A DNA stretch of 53,381 nucleotides, taken from positions 1 through 53,381 of the forward strand of contig CAVKJG010000007.1 in the NCBI GenBank assembly GCA_963656825.1, written 5' to 3'. This DNA comes from CAG-841 sp963656825 (lineage in GTDB: Bacteria > Bacillota > Clostridia > Oscillospirales > CAG-272). The notes beneath the pieces are model-generated. The model was not told the origin of the DNA. It was given only the letters and a program-made list of their open reading frames with translations, and searched no databases. Shown here piece after piece: positions 15,655 through 24,009 of this stretch (position 1 is its first letter; the number at the start of each line of letters is the position of its first letter). A program made the translations under genes and the position numbers.

Positions 15655-16692
15655 TCACTGTCGCTGCTGGCGCTCTATCACTCCGCCGAAAGCTATCGCG
15701 TCGCCGTCGTAAAACACAGCCGACTGCCCGGGTGCCGCCGCTCTCACCGGCGTATCGAAATGCACCTTTGCCGTATCCCCTTCAATTTTCACGGAGGCGC
15801 TCGCGGCAGGAGTCGCATAGCGAACCTTTACGTCAAACCGGAATTCACCCTTCTCCGTCGGAGCAAGCTTTTGAAAATTGAGCCTGCAGACTGTTATGTC
15901 GCTTTTGTAAAGCTCGGCGTCGTCGCCCACGGTAACGACGTTCTTTTCGGGATCTATATCCGTTACGAATATTCTCTTCCCCGCGGAAATGCCGAGTCCT
16001 CTGCGCTGACCTATGGTGTAAGAAGCGATGCCCTTGTGTCTGCCTATGATTTTTCCGTTTGCGTCGGCAAAATCGCCCTCCGGCAGATTACCTTTCACAC
16101 GGCGGACAAAATCCGCCGCCTCCTCGTTCGGAAGAAAGCATACGTCCTCGCTTTCGGCTATATCCGCCGAGGAAAGTCCGGCGTCGCGCGCGTCCTCGCG
16201 AACGTCTGTCTTTATCCGTTTTTCAAGCGGAAAAATTATGCGTCCCAGCTGCTCCTGAGAAAGATCCCACAGCATATAGCTCTGGTCTTTTTTCGGGTCA
16301 AGACCTTTCACGGCAAAATATCTGCCGTTTTCGTTTCTTATTCCGGCATAATGCCCCGTCGCCACAAAATCACAGCCGAGCCTGTCCGCTTCGCTTATAA
16401 GTCCGGCGAATTTAACGTTTCTGTTGCACACAACGCAGGGATTGGGCGTCCTTCCGCGGGCGTATTCGTCCGCAAAATAGGTTTTTACCTTTTTGCCGAA
16501 TTCTTCTCTCAGATCAAGCACGGAAAAAGGCACAGAAAGCGAATCGGCACACTCTCGTGCGCCGGTCGTATCGGTAAATTCGTGCATAATGAGCGTCGTT
16601 CCGAAAACTTCATAGCCTTCGTTTTTCAGCACGAGCGCGGAATAGCTTGAATCAAGTCCGCCGCTCATGCCCAGAAGCACGCGATTCTTCAT
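15655..16692 (-). CDS. mnmA: tRNA-specific 2-thiouridylase MnmA
   Basis: Cytoplasmic enzyme that adenylates U34 of tRNA-Lys, -Glu and -Gln and inserts sulfur to give s2U34. It has 345 residues, a little shorter than the usual 360-375. The PP-loop SGGLDSS is at residues 10-16, the first catalytic Cys in TPNPCVVCN, and the second in SEDVCFLP. The GHYAG and DQSYMLWDLSQEQL segments are typical. The ATG at 16692 overlaps the nifU stop (TAATG) and has AGGAAG upstream; a longer frame to 16764 runs inside nifU and is rejected. Its place after nifU and nifS fits a sulfur relay from the cysteine desulfurase. Confidence 0.95.
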   Translation of the reverse strand: MKNRVLLGMSGGLDSSYSALVLKNEGYEVFGTTLIMHEFTDTTGARECADSLSVPFSVLDLREEFGKKVKTYFADEYARGRTPNPCVVCNRNVKFAGLISEADRLGCDFVATGHYAGIRNENGRYFAVKGLDPKKDQSYMLWDLSQEQLGRIIFPLEKRIKTDVREDARDAGLSSADIAESEDVCFLPNEEAADFVRRVKGNLPEGDFADANGKIIGRHKGIASYTIGQRRGLGISAGKRIFVTDIDPEKNVVTVGDDAELYKSDITVCRLNFQKLAPTEKGEFRFDVKVRYATPAASASVKIEGDTAKVHFDTPVRAAAPGQSAVFYDGDAIAFGGVIERQQRQ

Positions 16693-17156
16693 TATTTTTC
16701 TTCCTCTTTGTGAAAATGTCCGTGTTCCTCCGCATGACAGCAGGAACCGCAGCAGCCGTTGCACGCGCCGGGAACGTCTTTATCTATTCCCTGACGCTTG
16801 TAATAATCGGCGATAGCCGCCTTTACCGCTTCTTCCGCAAGAACCGAACAATGTATTTTTGCCGGAGGAAGTCCGCCGAGCGCTTCGACAACAGCCTTGT
16901 TTGTAAGCGTAAGCGCTTCGTCTATGCTGTGTCCCTTTATCATTTCGGTAGCCATGCTTGACGTTGCGATAGCCGAGCCGCACCCGAAGGTCTTGAATTT
17001 CACATCAACGATTATTCCGTCCTTGACCTTAAGATACATCTTCATTATGTCGCCGCAAACGGCATTTCCCACTTCTCCGACGCCGTCCGCATCGGGGATC
17101 TCACCCACGTTTCTCGGATGAGTGAAATGATCCATTACTTTTTCACTGTAAAGCAT
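16692..17156 (-). CDS. nifU: Iron-sulfur cluster scaffold NifU/IscU-like, with metal-rich tail
   Basis: Scaffold on which [2Fe-2S]/[4Fe-4S] clusters are built from NifS sulfur; 154 residues. The three scaffold Cys are present: in GNAVCGD, FGCGSAIATSS and KIHCSVLAEEA. The last 23 residues are unusual: five Cys in the pattern CNGCCGSCC, then four His ending HGHFHK. The ATG at 17156 is chosen because AAAGGA precedes it; a TTG at 17174 is also in frame. It lies between nifS and mnmA in one operon. Confidence 0.92.
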   Translation of the reverse strand: MLYSEKVMDHFTHPRNVGEIPDADGVGEVGNAVCGDIMKMYLKVKDGIIVDVKFKTFGCGSAIATSSMATEMIKGHSIDEALTLTNKAVVEALGGLPPAKIHCSVLAEEAVKAAIADYYKRQGIDKDVPGACNGCCGSCCHAEEHGHFHKEEEK

Positions 17157-17174
17157 ATATATTTTTCCTTTCAA

Positions 17175-18353
17175 TTAAACTTGTACGTTGTAAATCGGGC
17201 TCATATCGCGCAGTCTCTGAACGATGGGCGGCAGCTTTTCAAGGATATAATCCACATCCTCGTCCGTGGTTTCGTGCGTTATCGAAAGGCGGAGCGAGCC
17301 GTGAGCCTGTTCGTGCGGAAGTCCTATCGCGAGTAGAACGTGCGAGGGTTCGAGCGATCGCGACGAGCAGGCGGAGCCGGTCGAAGCGCATATTCCCTCC
17401 TCGTTCAGAAGGAGCAGAAGGCTTTCGCCCTCTATGAATTCAAACGAAATATTGACGTTTCCGGGAAGTCTTTTTTCTCTCGGACCGTTAAGGCGCGAAT
17501 AAGGTATTTTGGTAAGTATTTCGTTTATGAGCCTGTCGCGCTTTGCGGCAACAAGGTCGAGCTTATCTATCTTCGCCGTTGCGATTTCGAGCGCCTTTGC
17601 AAAGGCTACTATATACGGAACGTTCTCCGTTCCCGAACGCTTTCCGGATTCCTGACCGCCGCCCTCTATAAGATTGGGAATTCTCACTCCGCGTCTTATA
17701 TAAAGCAGACCGATTCCCTTGGGGGCGTGAAGCTTGTGCCCTGATGACGACATCATATCAACGCCCAGCTCGTGAACGTTCATCGGCATATTGCCGACAG
17801 CCTGAACGGCGTCCGTAAAGCAAAGCACGCCTTTTTCACGGCAGATTTTCGCAATCTCCGGAATGGGCATTATCGTGCCTATTTCGTTGTTTGCGTACAT
17901 TATCGCGACAAGCGTCGTGTCGGGGCGGATAGCCTTTTCAACCTCTTCGGGAGAAACTCTTCCCTCCGAATCGACGTCAAGATATGTGACCTCAAACCCT
18001 TCCTTTTCAAGCTTTTCGCAGGTATAAAGCACCGCGTGATGCTCAACCTTTGACGTTATTATGTGCTTGCCCTTTTTGATGTTTGCGTAAGCCGCTCCGC
18101 GTATCGCCCAGTTGTCCGACTCTGTGCCGCAGGAGGTAAAATATATTTCCGAAGGAAGCGCGCCAAGGCAAGCGGCGACTCTCGCCCTTGCGTCCTCAAG
18201 TATTTCCTTTGCGCGCTGACCCTTGTCGTGCAGGCTCGAAGGGTTTCCCCAATCGGCTTCAAGACACGGCATCATTGCCTTTATTACCTCCTCGGAGGGA
18301 GCCGTCGTAGCCGCGTTGTCGGCATAAACGAATCTTTTTTCCACTGTATTCAC
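17175..18353 (-). CDS. nifS: Cysteine desulfurase NifS/IscS
   Basis: PLP enzyme that removes sulfur from cysteine as a persulfide for Fe-S clusters and tRNA thiolation; 392 residues, normal length. The PLP Lys lies in SSSGHKLHAPKG (about residue 200). The catalytic Cys loop is GICASTGSACSSRSLEPSHV (about 325-345), of the group I type with long loop. The start is GTG at 18353 with AAGGACA upstream. With nifU and mnmA downstream it forms a compact sulfur-transfer operon. Confidence 0.95.
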   Translation of the reverse strand: MNTVEKRFVYADNAATTAPSEEVIKAMMPCLEADWGNPSSLHDKGQRAKEILEDARARVAACLGALPSEIYFTSCGTESDNWAIRGAAYANIKKGKHIITSKVEHHAVLYTCEKLEKEGFEVTYLDVDSEGRVSPEEVEKAIRPDTTLVAIMYANNEIGTIMPIPEIAKICREKGVLCFTDAVQAVGNMPMNVHELGVDMMSSSGHKLHAPKGIGLLYIRRGVRIPNLIEGGGQESGKRSGTENVPYIVAFAKALEIATAKIDKLDLVAAKRDRLINEILTKIPYSRLNGPREKRLPGNVNISFEFIEGESLLLLLNEEGICASTGSACSSRSLEPSHVLLAIGLPHEQAHGSLRLSITHETTDEDVDYILEKLPPIVQRLRDMSPIYNVQV

Positions 18354-18376
18354 CCTGTCCTTTTTTGTTTATTTTT

Positions 18377-18817
18377 TTATCTTTTATATTTTTCACTTTC
18401 GGCGACAGCCAGCCTGTCGCATCTTTCGTTGTATTCGTGCCCCGCATGACCTTTTATCCACACAAATCTGACCGTGTGCTTTTCAAGCAGCGTCAGAAGC
18501 TGCTCCCAAAGGTCTGCGTTGAGCGCGGGCTTTTTGTCGCTTTTTATCCAGCCGCGATCTCTCCAGCCGTATACCCAGCCCTTTTCGATCGCGTCTATGA
18601 CGTATTTGGAATCGGACGTTATGGTGACCTCGCACGGTTCCTTCAGCGCGGAAAGTCCTGCTATCACGGCGGAAAGCTCCATCCGGTTGTTTGTTGTGTC
18701 AGCCGCCCCACCCGAAATTTCCTTTTCCTTTTTCCCGTACACGAGTATGCAGGCGTAGCCGCCCACACCCGGATTTCCGCTGCACGCGCCGTCGGTATAT
18801 ATGTCTACTTTCTTCAA
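18377..18817 (-). CDS. rnhA: Ribonuclease HI
   Basis: Degrades RNA in RNA:DNA hybrids during replication and R-loop removal. It has 146 residues, close to the E. coli length of 155. All four metal-binding acids are visible: D in YTDGACSGNPG, E in NNRMELSAV, D in TSDSKYV and D in ERCDRLA. The basic-handle helix (YGWRDRGWIKSDKKP) is present. The start is TTG at 18817 with GGAGG nine bases upstream. It leads the operon with nifS-nifU-mnmA; the functional link to these is not obvious. Confidence 0.95.
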   Translation of the reverse strand: MKKVDIYTDGACSGNPGVGGYACILVYGKKEKEISGGAADTTNNRMELSAVIAGLSALKEPCEVTITSDSKYVIDAIEKGWVYGWRDRGWIKSDKKPALNADLWEQLLTLLEKHTVRFVWIKGHAGHEYNERCDRLAVAESEKYKR

Positions 18818-18849
18818 AATCGCGCGCCTCCAATCCCGATATCCGATTT

Positions 18850-18879
18850 ATTATATAACACACTCGTGCCGGATTGCAA
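18850..18879 (-). promoter_or_regulatory. Promoter of rnhA-nifS-nifU-mnmA
   Basis: Minus strand: TTGCAA (18879-18874), an 18-base spacer with GTGTG before the -10, and TATAAT (18855-18850). It lies 33 bases before the rnhA start. Confidence 0.6.
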
Positions 18880-18929
18880 TAATTATTTGTGAATTTTTTA
18901 AGAAACCATCACTTTTTTCGCGGATTTTT

Positions 18930-20195
18930 TTATTTTTCCACGTTGTTTTTTATCGCGTCCCAATAAGCCTTCGCCGCCTGCTCGGTTTTGTTTTCGCCGA
19001 AGGTATAATATTTTTTGCCTTTCAGGTCGTCCGGCAGGTACTGCTGGGCAACATAGTGATTTTTATAGCTGTGCGGATATTTGTAATTCTGCCCCTTTTG
19101 CGATGAGTTCTCGCCGTCAAGGTGAACGTTCTGAAGCGCTCTCGGCGGAACGCTTCCCTTTCCCGCCTCAACGTCCGCCGCCGCCGCTTCGTATGCGCTG
19201 TTTGCGGAATTCGATTTCGGTGCCGTCGCAAGCATAACGGTTGCGTTTGCAAGCGGTATCGACGCTTCGGGAAGTCCGAGCCTGATTGCCGACTCAACGC
19301 AGGCGTGCGTTATCGCCGCCGCCATCGGATACGCAAGCCCGATGTCCTCGCTTGCGATTACCTGAATTCTTCTGCACGCGGAAAGAAGATCTCCGCCCGA
19401 AAGCAGCTTTGCAAGATAGAAAATCGCCGCGTCGGGATCCGAGCCTCTTATGGATTTCTGATATGCGGAAAGCAGATCGTAATGACCGTCGCCGGATTTG
19501 TCAAATCCGCTCATCATAACGTCGGGAAGAAACGTCCTCACATTTTCCGCGGTTATGTGTCCGTCCGATACGGCGGCTATGTTTTCAAAAAGGTTCACCG
19601 CCCGACGCGCGTCCCCCGCCGACGACTGAGCGATAAGCTTTACGGCGTCATCGTCGCACAGAATCTCTCTGCCCTTTTCTTCGGAAAGCAAAGCTCTCGC
19701 GCGCTCAACGGCGCGTGAAAGAGCATCAACCGAAAGCGGTTTGAATTCAAACACCGCCGAGCGCGAAAGTATCGCCGGATAGACGTAAAAATACGGATTT
19801 TCGGTAGTCGAAGCGATAAGCGTTATGCGCCCGTCCTCGATGAATTCGAGAAGCGACTGCTGCTGTTTTTTGTTGAAATACTGTATTTCGTCAAGATACA
19901 AAAGCACCCCGTCCGAGCCGTAAAGCGACGACGTTTCGGCTACGATGTCTTTTATATCGGAAAGTGAGGCTGAGGTTGCATTCAGCTTGCGGAGCGTTTT
20001 GCCCGCCGCCTTTGAAATAATGTTTGCCGCAGTCGTTTTTCCCGTGCCGGACGGACCGTAAAATATCATATTCGGGATATGCCCCGATTCTATCATTTTC
20101 GGGAACATTCCGTTTTCGGAAAACAGCTTTTCATCGCCGAAAACATCGGCAAAGCTTTCCGGTCTTATCCTGTCGGCAAGAGGTCGTGTAATCAT
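18930..20195 (-). CDS. rarA: Replication-associated recombination protein A (RarA/MgsA AAA+ ATPase)
   Basis: AAA+ ATPase related to clamp-loader subunits, which acts at stalled forks; 421 residues. Walker A GPSGTGKTT is at 47-55, Walker B LLYLDEIQYFNKKQQQ at about 105-120, and sensor 1 ASTTENP follows. The C-terminal half (ASEDIGLAYPMA, NSAYEAAAADV) is the RarA tetramerisation region. The ATG at 20195 is supported by GGAGG five bases upstream; the in-frame TTG at 20219 is not. It follows nth by 64 bases on the same strand, so it may share that operon. Confidence 0.94.
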   Translation of the reverse strand: MITRPLADRIRPESFADVFGDEKLFSENGMFPKMIESGHIPNMIFYGPSGTGKTTAANIISKAAGKTLRKLNATSASLSDIKDIVAETSSLYGSDGVLLYLDEIQYFNKKQQQSLLEFIEDGRITLIASTTENPYFYVYPAILSRSAVFEFKPLSVDALSRAVERARALLSEEKGREILCDDDAVKLIAQSSAGDARRAVNLFENIAAVSDGHITAENVRTFLPDVMMSGFDKSGDGHYDLLSAYQKSIRGSDPDAAIFYLAKLLSGGDLLSACRRIQVIASEDIGLAYPMAAAITHACVESAIRLGLPEASIPLANATVMLATAPKSNSANSAYEAAAADVEAGKGSVPPRALQNVHLDGENSSQKGQNYKYPHSYKNHYVAQQYLPDDLKGKKYYTFGENKTEQAAKAYWDAIKNNVEK

Positions 20196-20259
20196 CTTAT
20201 CCTCCGTAAAATCAAGCAATTATCAGGTTTTTTATATTTTATACATTCGTATATGTCGT

Positions 20260-20895
20260 TTATTTTATGCACTTCATATCCGCAAACGGGCATACGTCGC
20301 ACTTTGGATTTCTTGCATCACACACCTCGCGTCCGAACAAAACAAGACGGTGGCAAAAGTCGCTCTGCTCCTCCGGCTCAACAATTTCGGAAAGCTGTTT
20401 TTCAACCTTTGCCGGATCCTTGCCGTCACAGAGTCCGAGCCTGTTTGAAATTCTTATGCAGTGCGTATCCGCAACCACAGCGGGCAATTTGTAAATATCG
20501 CCGATTATGAGATTTGCTATTTTTCTGCCCACCCCGGGAAGCTTGAGAAGCTCGTCCATCTCCTGCGGAACAACGCCGCCGAAGTCGTCGCAGATCATTT
20601 TCGACATATCCTTTATATTTTTTGCCTTCACGCGATAAACCCCGCAAGGATATACTATTCTTTCTATTTCGGAAAGCTCTCCGTCCGCCATATCGCGCGC
20701 CGTCGGAAATTTTTCAAACAGCTCCTCTGAAACGATGTTCACGCGCCTGTCCGTGCATTGCGCCGAAAGCCGCCCGAGCACAAGCAGTCTCCACGCGTCG
20801 CCTTCGTAACGAAGCTCACATTCCGCGTCGGGATATTTTTTCTTCAGAATTTCAACTATTTCCGCGGCGCGCGCTTTTTTCTCCGAAGTGTTCAT
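20260..20895 (-). CDS. nth: Endonuclease III, DNA base-excision glycosylase/AP lyase
   Basis: Removes oxidised pyrimidines and nicks abasic sites; 211 residues, normal. The helix-hairpin-helix carries LPGVGRKIANLI with the catalytic Lys, and VVADTHCIRISNR holds the catalytic Asp. The [4Fe-4S] loop is at the C-terminus: C-X6-C-X2-C-X6-C in CDARNPKCDVCPFADMKC, with one extra residue before the last Cys compared with E. coli. The gene overlaps the end of maf by 4 bases, so translation is coupled. Confidence 0.94.
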   Translation of the reverse strand: MNTSEKKARAAEIVEILKKKYPDAECELRYEGDAWRLLVLGRLSAQCTDRRVNIVSEELFEKFPTARDMADGELSEIERIVYPCGVYRVKAKNIKDMSKMICDDFGGVVPQEMDELLKLPGVGRKIANLIIGDIYKLPAVVADTHCIRISNRLGLCDGKDPAKVEKQLSEIVEPEEQSDFCHRLVLFGREVCDARNPKCDVCPFADMKCIK

Positions 20896-21521
20896 TTTCC
20901 CGTTCCTTTCAGCCTTGCGGAAAGCTCAAGGACGTCCGTTCCGAAGTATTTTTTCAGCATTGACGAAAGCGTCGATACGGGAAGTCCCATCACGTTGAAA
21001 AAGTCGCCCTCGATGCGTTCGACAAGCTCCGCGCCCTTTGCCTGTATGGCATACGAGCCGGCTTTCCCCATAGGCTCGCCGCTCGCAACATAGTCGGAAA
21101 TCTGCCTTTCGCTTATATCCGCGAACTTGACATTTGTCGCGCAGCCTTCGGTAAATACGTCGTCGCCCACGCGCAGAGTAAGCCCCGACCATACCGTGTG
21201 CCACGAATCCGAAAGCACTCCGAGCGTAAGGGCTGCCTGCCTTTCGTCCTGCGGCTTTCCTATGACCATTCCGTTATAATATACAATTGTGTCACACGAA
21301 ATTATCAAGGCGTCGTCAAGATTTTCGCCTTTTATCAAAAGCTCTTTTCTTGCGGCGTCGCCTTTTCTTTCCGATAACGTGCAGACATATTCCTCGGGCG
21401 AGAGCGCCTCTTTTATGTTCTCGTCCGCGTCGGGAGATACAACCTCAAACGGCAGTCCGAGCATCGAAAGTATTTCTTTTCTTCTCGGCGACGAGGACGC
21501 CAGAATTATTCTTTTTATCAT
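20892..21521 (-). CDS. maf: Maf-family nucleoside triphosphate pyrophosphatase
   Basis: House-cleaning enzyme that hydrolyses non-canonical or methylated nucleotides (dTTP/UTP type in this family) to monophosphates; 209 residues. The N-terminal ILASSSPRRKEILSMLG loop and the catalytic Asp in SCDTIVYYNG are clear. Maf is also linked to septum inhibition in Bacillus, which fits its place below zapA. It starts 2 bases after the U32 stop; AAGAGG is upstream. Confidence 0.93.
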   Translation of the reverse strand: MIKRIILASSSPRRKEILSMLGLPFEVVSPDADENIKEALSPEEYVCTLSERKGDAARKELLIKGENLDDALIISCDTIVYYNGMVIGKPQDERQAALTLGVLSDSWHTVWSGLTLRVGDDVFTEGCATNVKFADISERQISDYVASGEPMGKAGSYAIQAKGAELVERIEGDFFNVMGLPVSTLSSMLKKYFGTDVLELSARLKGTGK

Positions 21522-21523
21522 CG

Positions 21524-23590
21524 TTATAACCTCTTGAACGCACCCCTCGGCTTGTCGCCGCTGTCATAAGCGTTCATTATTTCAACCACTTCTTTTTTGC
21601 TTTCGCAGGTGAATATAAAATGCCCGAAAAGTCCCGCGCGCGATATTTCCGCCTGTCTGTCCGCCATCCAGACGGGAACGCTGTTATACAGCACATTCCT
21701 GTGCCTGTATTCTCGACGAAGCAGAAATTCCGCGCCGGTTCTGTCCTTGAGCGGCACGAATTTTCCGTCGCCGCAGAAATTGCATTTTTCGATCGGCGAC
21801 GTCAGCGCCGCAATATCTCTTATCACGCATTTTTCAAGCGTCATAAGCGGAAGTCTGCCGTAGACAACCACACCGTGACGACCGTGCGACTGCATAGCCG
21901 CACCGCGTGAAACACCGGTTTCACACGATTGTATAAAATCAATAATGCCCATGGCATATAGCTTTTCGGCTGAACGTGAATTCCATATGTTCAGGCGCAT
22001 ATCGCCGGTCATATCAAAGCCAAGTTCTTTACAGATCGGAATCTGCCACATTCCCGTGACAAGCGCGGTACGGCATCCGAGCGCTTTTGCCCTCTTTGCC
22101 GCGGCTGTTATTTCGTCAAGCTCCGTGTCGAGCGCGACCGGCGGAAACGCCGCTCCGCACTTTTCCGCGCCGACCGCTTCGCACGCTTTTCCGTATGAAA
22201 ACAGCGGAACGAATATCCTGTCAAAGAGTCTGTTCGCCTCGCTCGGAATGTTATTCGGTTCGGAGAAAAACGCCGTTTTCATATCTGAGGCGGTTCTCTT
22301 CCCCGTATCCGGAACGGCATTTTCCGAAAGCTCTCTTTCGGGAGCAAGCCTGTCCGAAAGCCCTTCGCAGGCGGCTCTTCTCAGCGCGTTGAGCGCGGCT
22401 ACACTGAGCCTTGCGTCATCCGAAAGGTTTACTTTTATTCCGCCCTGCGATGTGAAGAACGGCGTGCCGCCGAGCTTTGAAAGCGATTCGCACACGCGCC
22501 GCTCGCTCATGGGCTTGTCTGCTTTTTCCACAACCTCACCGACCGCCGTATATATTACGGGCTTCCCACCGAAAATTCCGCTCGCGGTCACGGCGGCTTT
22601 TTCTCCAGCGCGGATATCCGCCGAAAGCGAAATTTTTGCCTTCGCTTCGGGAATTTCCGCGCCGGAAAGCCTTGCGCTTTCCTTTTTGTCGTCAGCCGTG
22701 CGTACTCCGAGCATATCCCTGCCTATGTCGCCCGTGTAATATCCGCAGGTAAATCCCGACCGCGAAAAAAGCGCGGAAAGCTCCGCTATCTCTTTTTCGC
22801 CTGCGTTTCTGCCTTCGTCAAGCAGAGCTCTGTATATTTTCGTCACGCCGTAAACGTATTCGGGAGCTTTCATTCTGCCCTCGATTTTCAGCGACGCAAC
22901 GCCCATTTCCAAAAGCTCGGTAAGATGCTCCGCAAGGCACATATCCCTTAAGCTCAGCGCGTAGCCGTTTTTGCCGTACGGCAGTCTGCACGGCTGAGCG
23001 CACTCGCCGCGGTTTCCGCTTCTTCCGCCTATCACCGAGCTCATAAGGCACTGCCCCGAACAGCTTACGCATATCGCGCCGTGAACGAAAAGCTCGGTTT
23101 CTATCGGCGATTTTTTTATGAGCATTTCAAGGTCGCGCTTAGATATCTCTCTCGGCGCAACCATTCTCGAAAATCCGATTTTTTTCAGCTCTTCCGCGGA
23201 AAAAGCGTTGAGTCCCGTCGCCTGCGTGCTTGCGTGAAGCTCGATTTCGGGGCACGCCGCGTGAACATACGATGCAAGTCCGATATCGGCAACGATGAAT
23301 GCGTCAACTCCGTGCCGCCATGCGCGGAATATGATTTCCGCCGCGTCGCGCAGCTCCCTGTCGCAAAGCTGAACGTTTACCGTCATATACGTTTTCACTC
23401 CGAGCGCACGACAGCAGCTTACGGCGTTTTTTATCGCGTCGTCGTCAAAATTTTCCGCAAAGCTTCTCGCAGAAAAGCTTTTTGCCCCGAAATAAACCGC
23501 GTCCGCTCCGCCCGCGACCGCCGCTTTCAGCGCCTCGGGCGATCCCGCCGGAGAAAGAAGCTCCGGCAGCTTTATCTTATTTTCCGACAT
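21524..23590 (-). CDS. U32 family peptidase / RlhA-like protein with C-terminal DUF3656
   Basis: A 688-residue protein. The N-terminal half is a U32 barrel: it starts with PELLSPAGSPEALKAAVAGG, has GADAVYFGAKSFSAR, and the U32 Cys cluster in HGAICVSCSGQCLMSS and RGECAQPCRLPY (about 170-207). A middle DUF3656-like region and a second Cys-containing region (EKCNFCGDG, about 605) follow, as in long U32 proteins. Relatives include collagenase-like peptidases and RlhA, which hydroxylates 23S rRNA C2501; which activity applies here is not settled. It overlaps zapA by 14 bases. Confidence 0.85.
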   Translation of the reverse strand: MSENKIKLPELLSPAGSPEALKAAVAGGADAVYFGAKSFSARSFAENFDDDAIKNAVSCCRALGVKTYMTVNVQLCDRELRDAAEIIFRAWRHGVDAFIVADIGLASYVHAACPEIELHASTQATGLNAFSAEELKKIGFSRMVAPREISKRDLEMLIKKSPIETELFVHGAICVSCSGQCLMSSVIGGRSGNRGECAQPCRLPYGKNGYALSLRDMCLAEHLTELLEMGVASLKIEGRMKAPEYVYGVTKIYRALLDEGRNAGEKEIAELSALFSRSGFTCGYYTGDIGRDMLGVRTADDKKESARLSGAEIPEAKAKISLSADIRAGEKAAVTASGIFGGKPVIYTAVGEVVEKADKPMSERRVCESLSKLGGTPFFTSQGGIKVNLSDDARLSVAALNALRRAACEGLSDRLAPERELSENAVPDTGKRTASDMKTAFFSEPNNIPSEANRLFDRIFVPLFSYGKACEAVGAEKCGAAFPPVALDTELDEITAAAKRAKALGCRTALVTGMWQIPICKELGFDMTGDMRLNIWNSRSAEKLYAMGIIDFIQSCETGVSRGAAMQSHGRHGVVVYGRLPLMTLEKCVIRDIAALTSPIEKCNFCGDGKFVPLKDRTGAEFLLRREYRHRNVLYNSVPVWMADRQAEISRAGLFGHFIFTCESKKEVVEIMNAYDSGDKPRGAFKRL

Positions 23591-23813
23591 TTGCGTTTTC
23601 TTTGAGTATTGATTTGAGCTTTACGTTTTCGTCAAGAAGATCAAGCGCACAGACAATGGCGGCAGCCGTCTTGGAAACGTCCGCCCCCGAAAGCATTGTG
23701 GTGTTTATTCTTCTTGTAAGCTCCGCCGCAAGCTTTTCGACATAATCGGGCGCATCCTCCGAGCATAGATAAAGACTCTCCCCCGCTATGATCACGTTGT
23801 GACTGTATTTCAT
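23577..23813 (-). CDS. zapA: Cell division protein ZapA-like
   Basis: Small FtsZ-ring stabiliser, 78 residues. It has the ZapA layout: a short beta-hairpin head (NVIIAGESLYLCSED) followed by one long helix (YVEKLAAELTRRINTTM) and a second helix (TAAAIVCALDLLDENVKLKS) that forms the tetramer bundle. The ATG at 23813 has AGGGG seven bases upstream; a TTG at 23831 is also in frame. It heads the zapA-U32-maf-nth run, a common clostridial arrangement. Confidence 0.82.
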   Translation of the reverse strand: MKYSHNVIIAGESLYLCSEDAPDYVEKLAAELTRRINTTMLSGADVSKTAAAIVCALDLLDENVKLKSILKENANVGK

Positions 23814-23831
23814 AATTTGTCCCCTTTCCAA

Positions 23832-24009
23832 AGCAAAACATTTGCAAAACCCTATTGAATAATACCGAAAAGTATTATATAATATTTATGCGCCCGTACC
23901 CGAGGGTGCATATTATCACAAGTACATTATAATACAACCGGACTTTGTTTGAAAAGGGTTTTTCAAAAATTCCGCAAAAAATAAGGGAAAAACGAAAGGA
24001 AACGCACCG
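23832..24009. promoter_or_regulatory. Divergent promoter region between zapA and thiI
   Basis: AT-rich. It contains TATAAT facing thiI at 23928-23933 and TATAAT facing zapA at 23879-23874, but neither has a convincing -35 at 16-18 bases. A GC-rich patch, CGCCCGTACCCGAGGGTGC (23891-23909), separates them. GAAAGGAAACG precedes the thiI ATG. Confidence 0.4.

Noticed and set aside
15616..16650. A 344-codon plus-strand open frame opposite mnmA
   Set aside because: It is antisense to a gene with full MnmA motifs, has no start site signal and its product is rich in Arg/Cys without a domain pattern.
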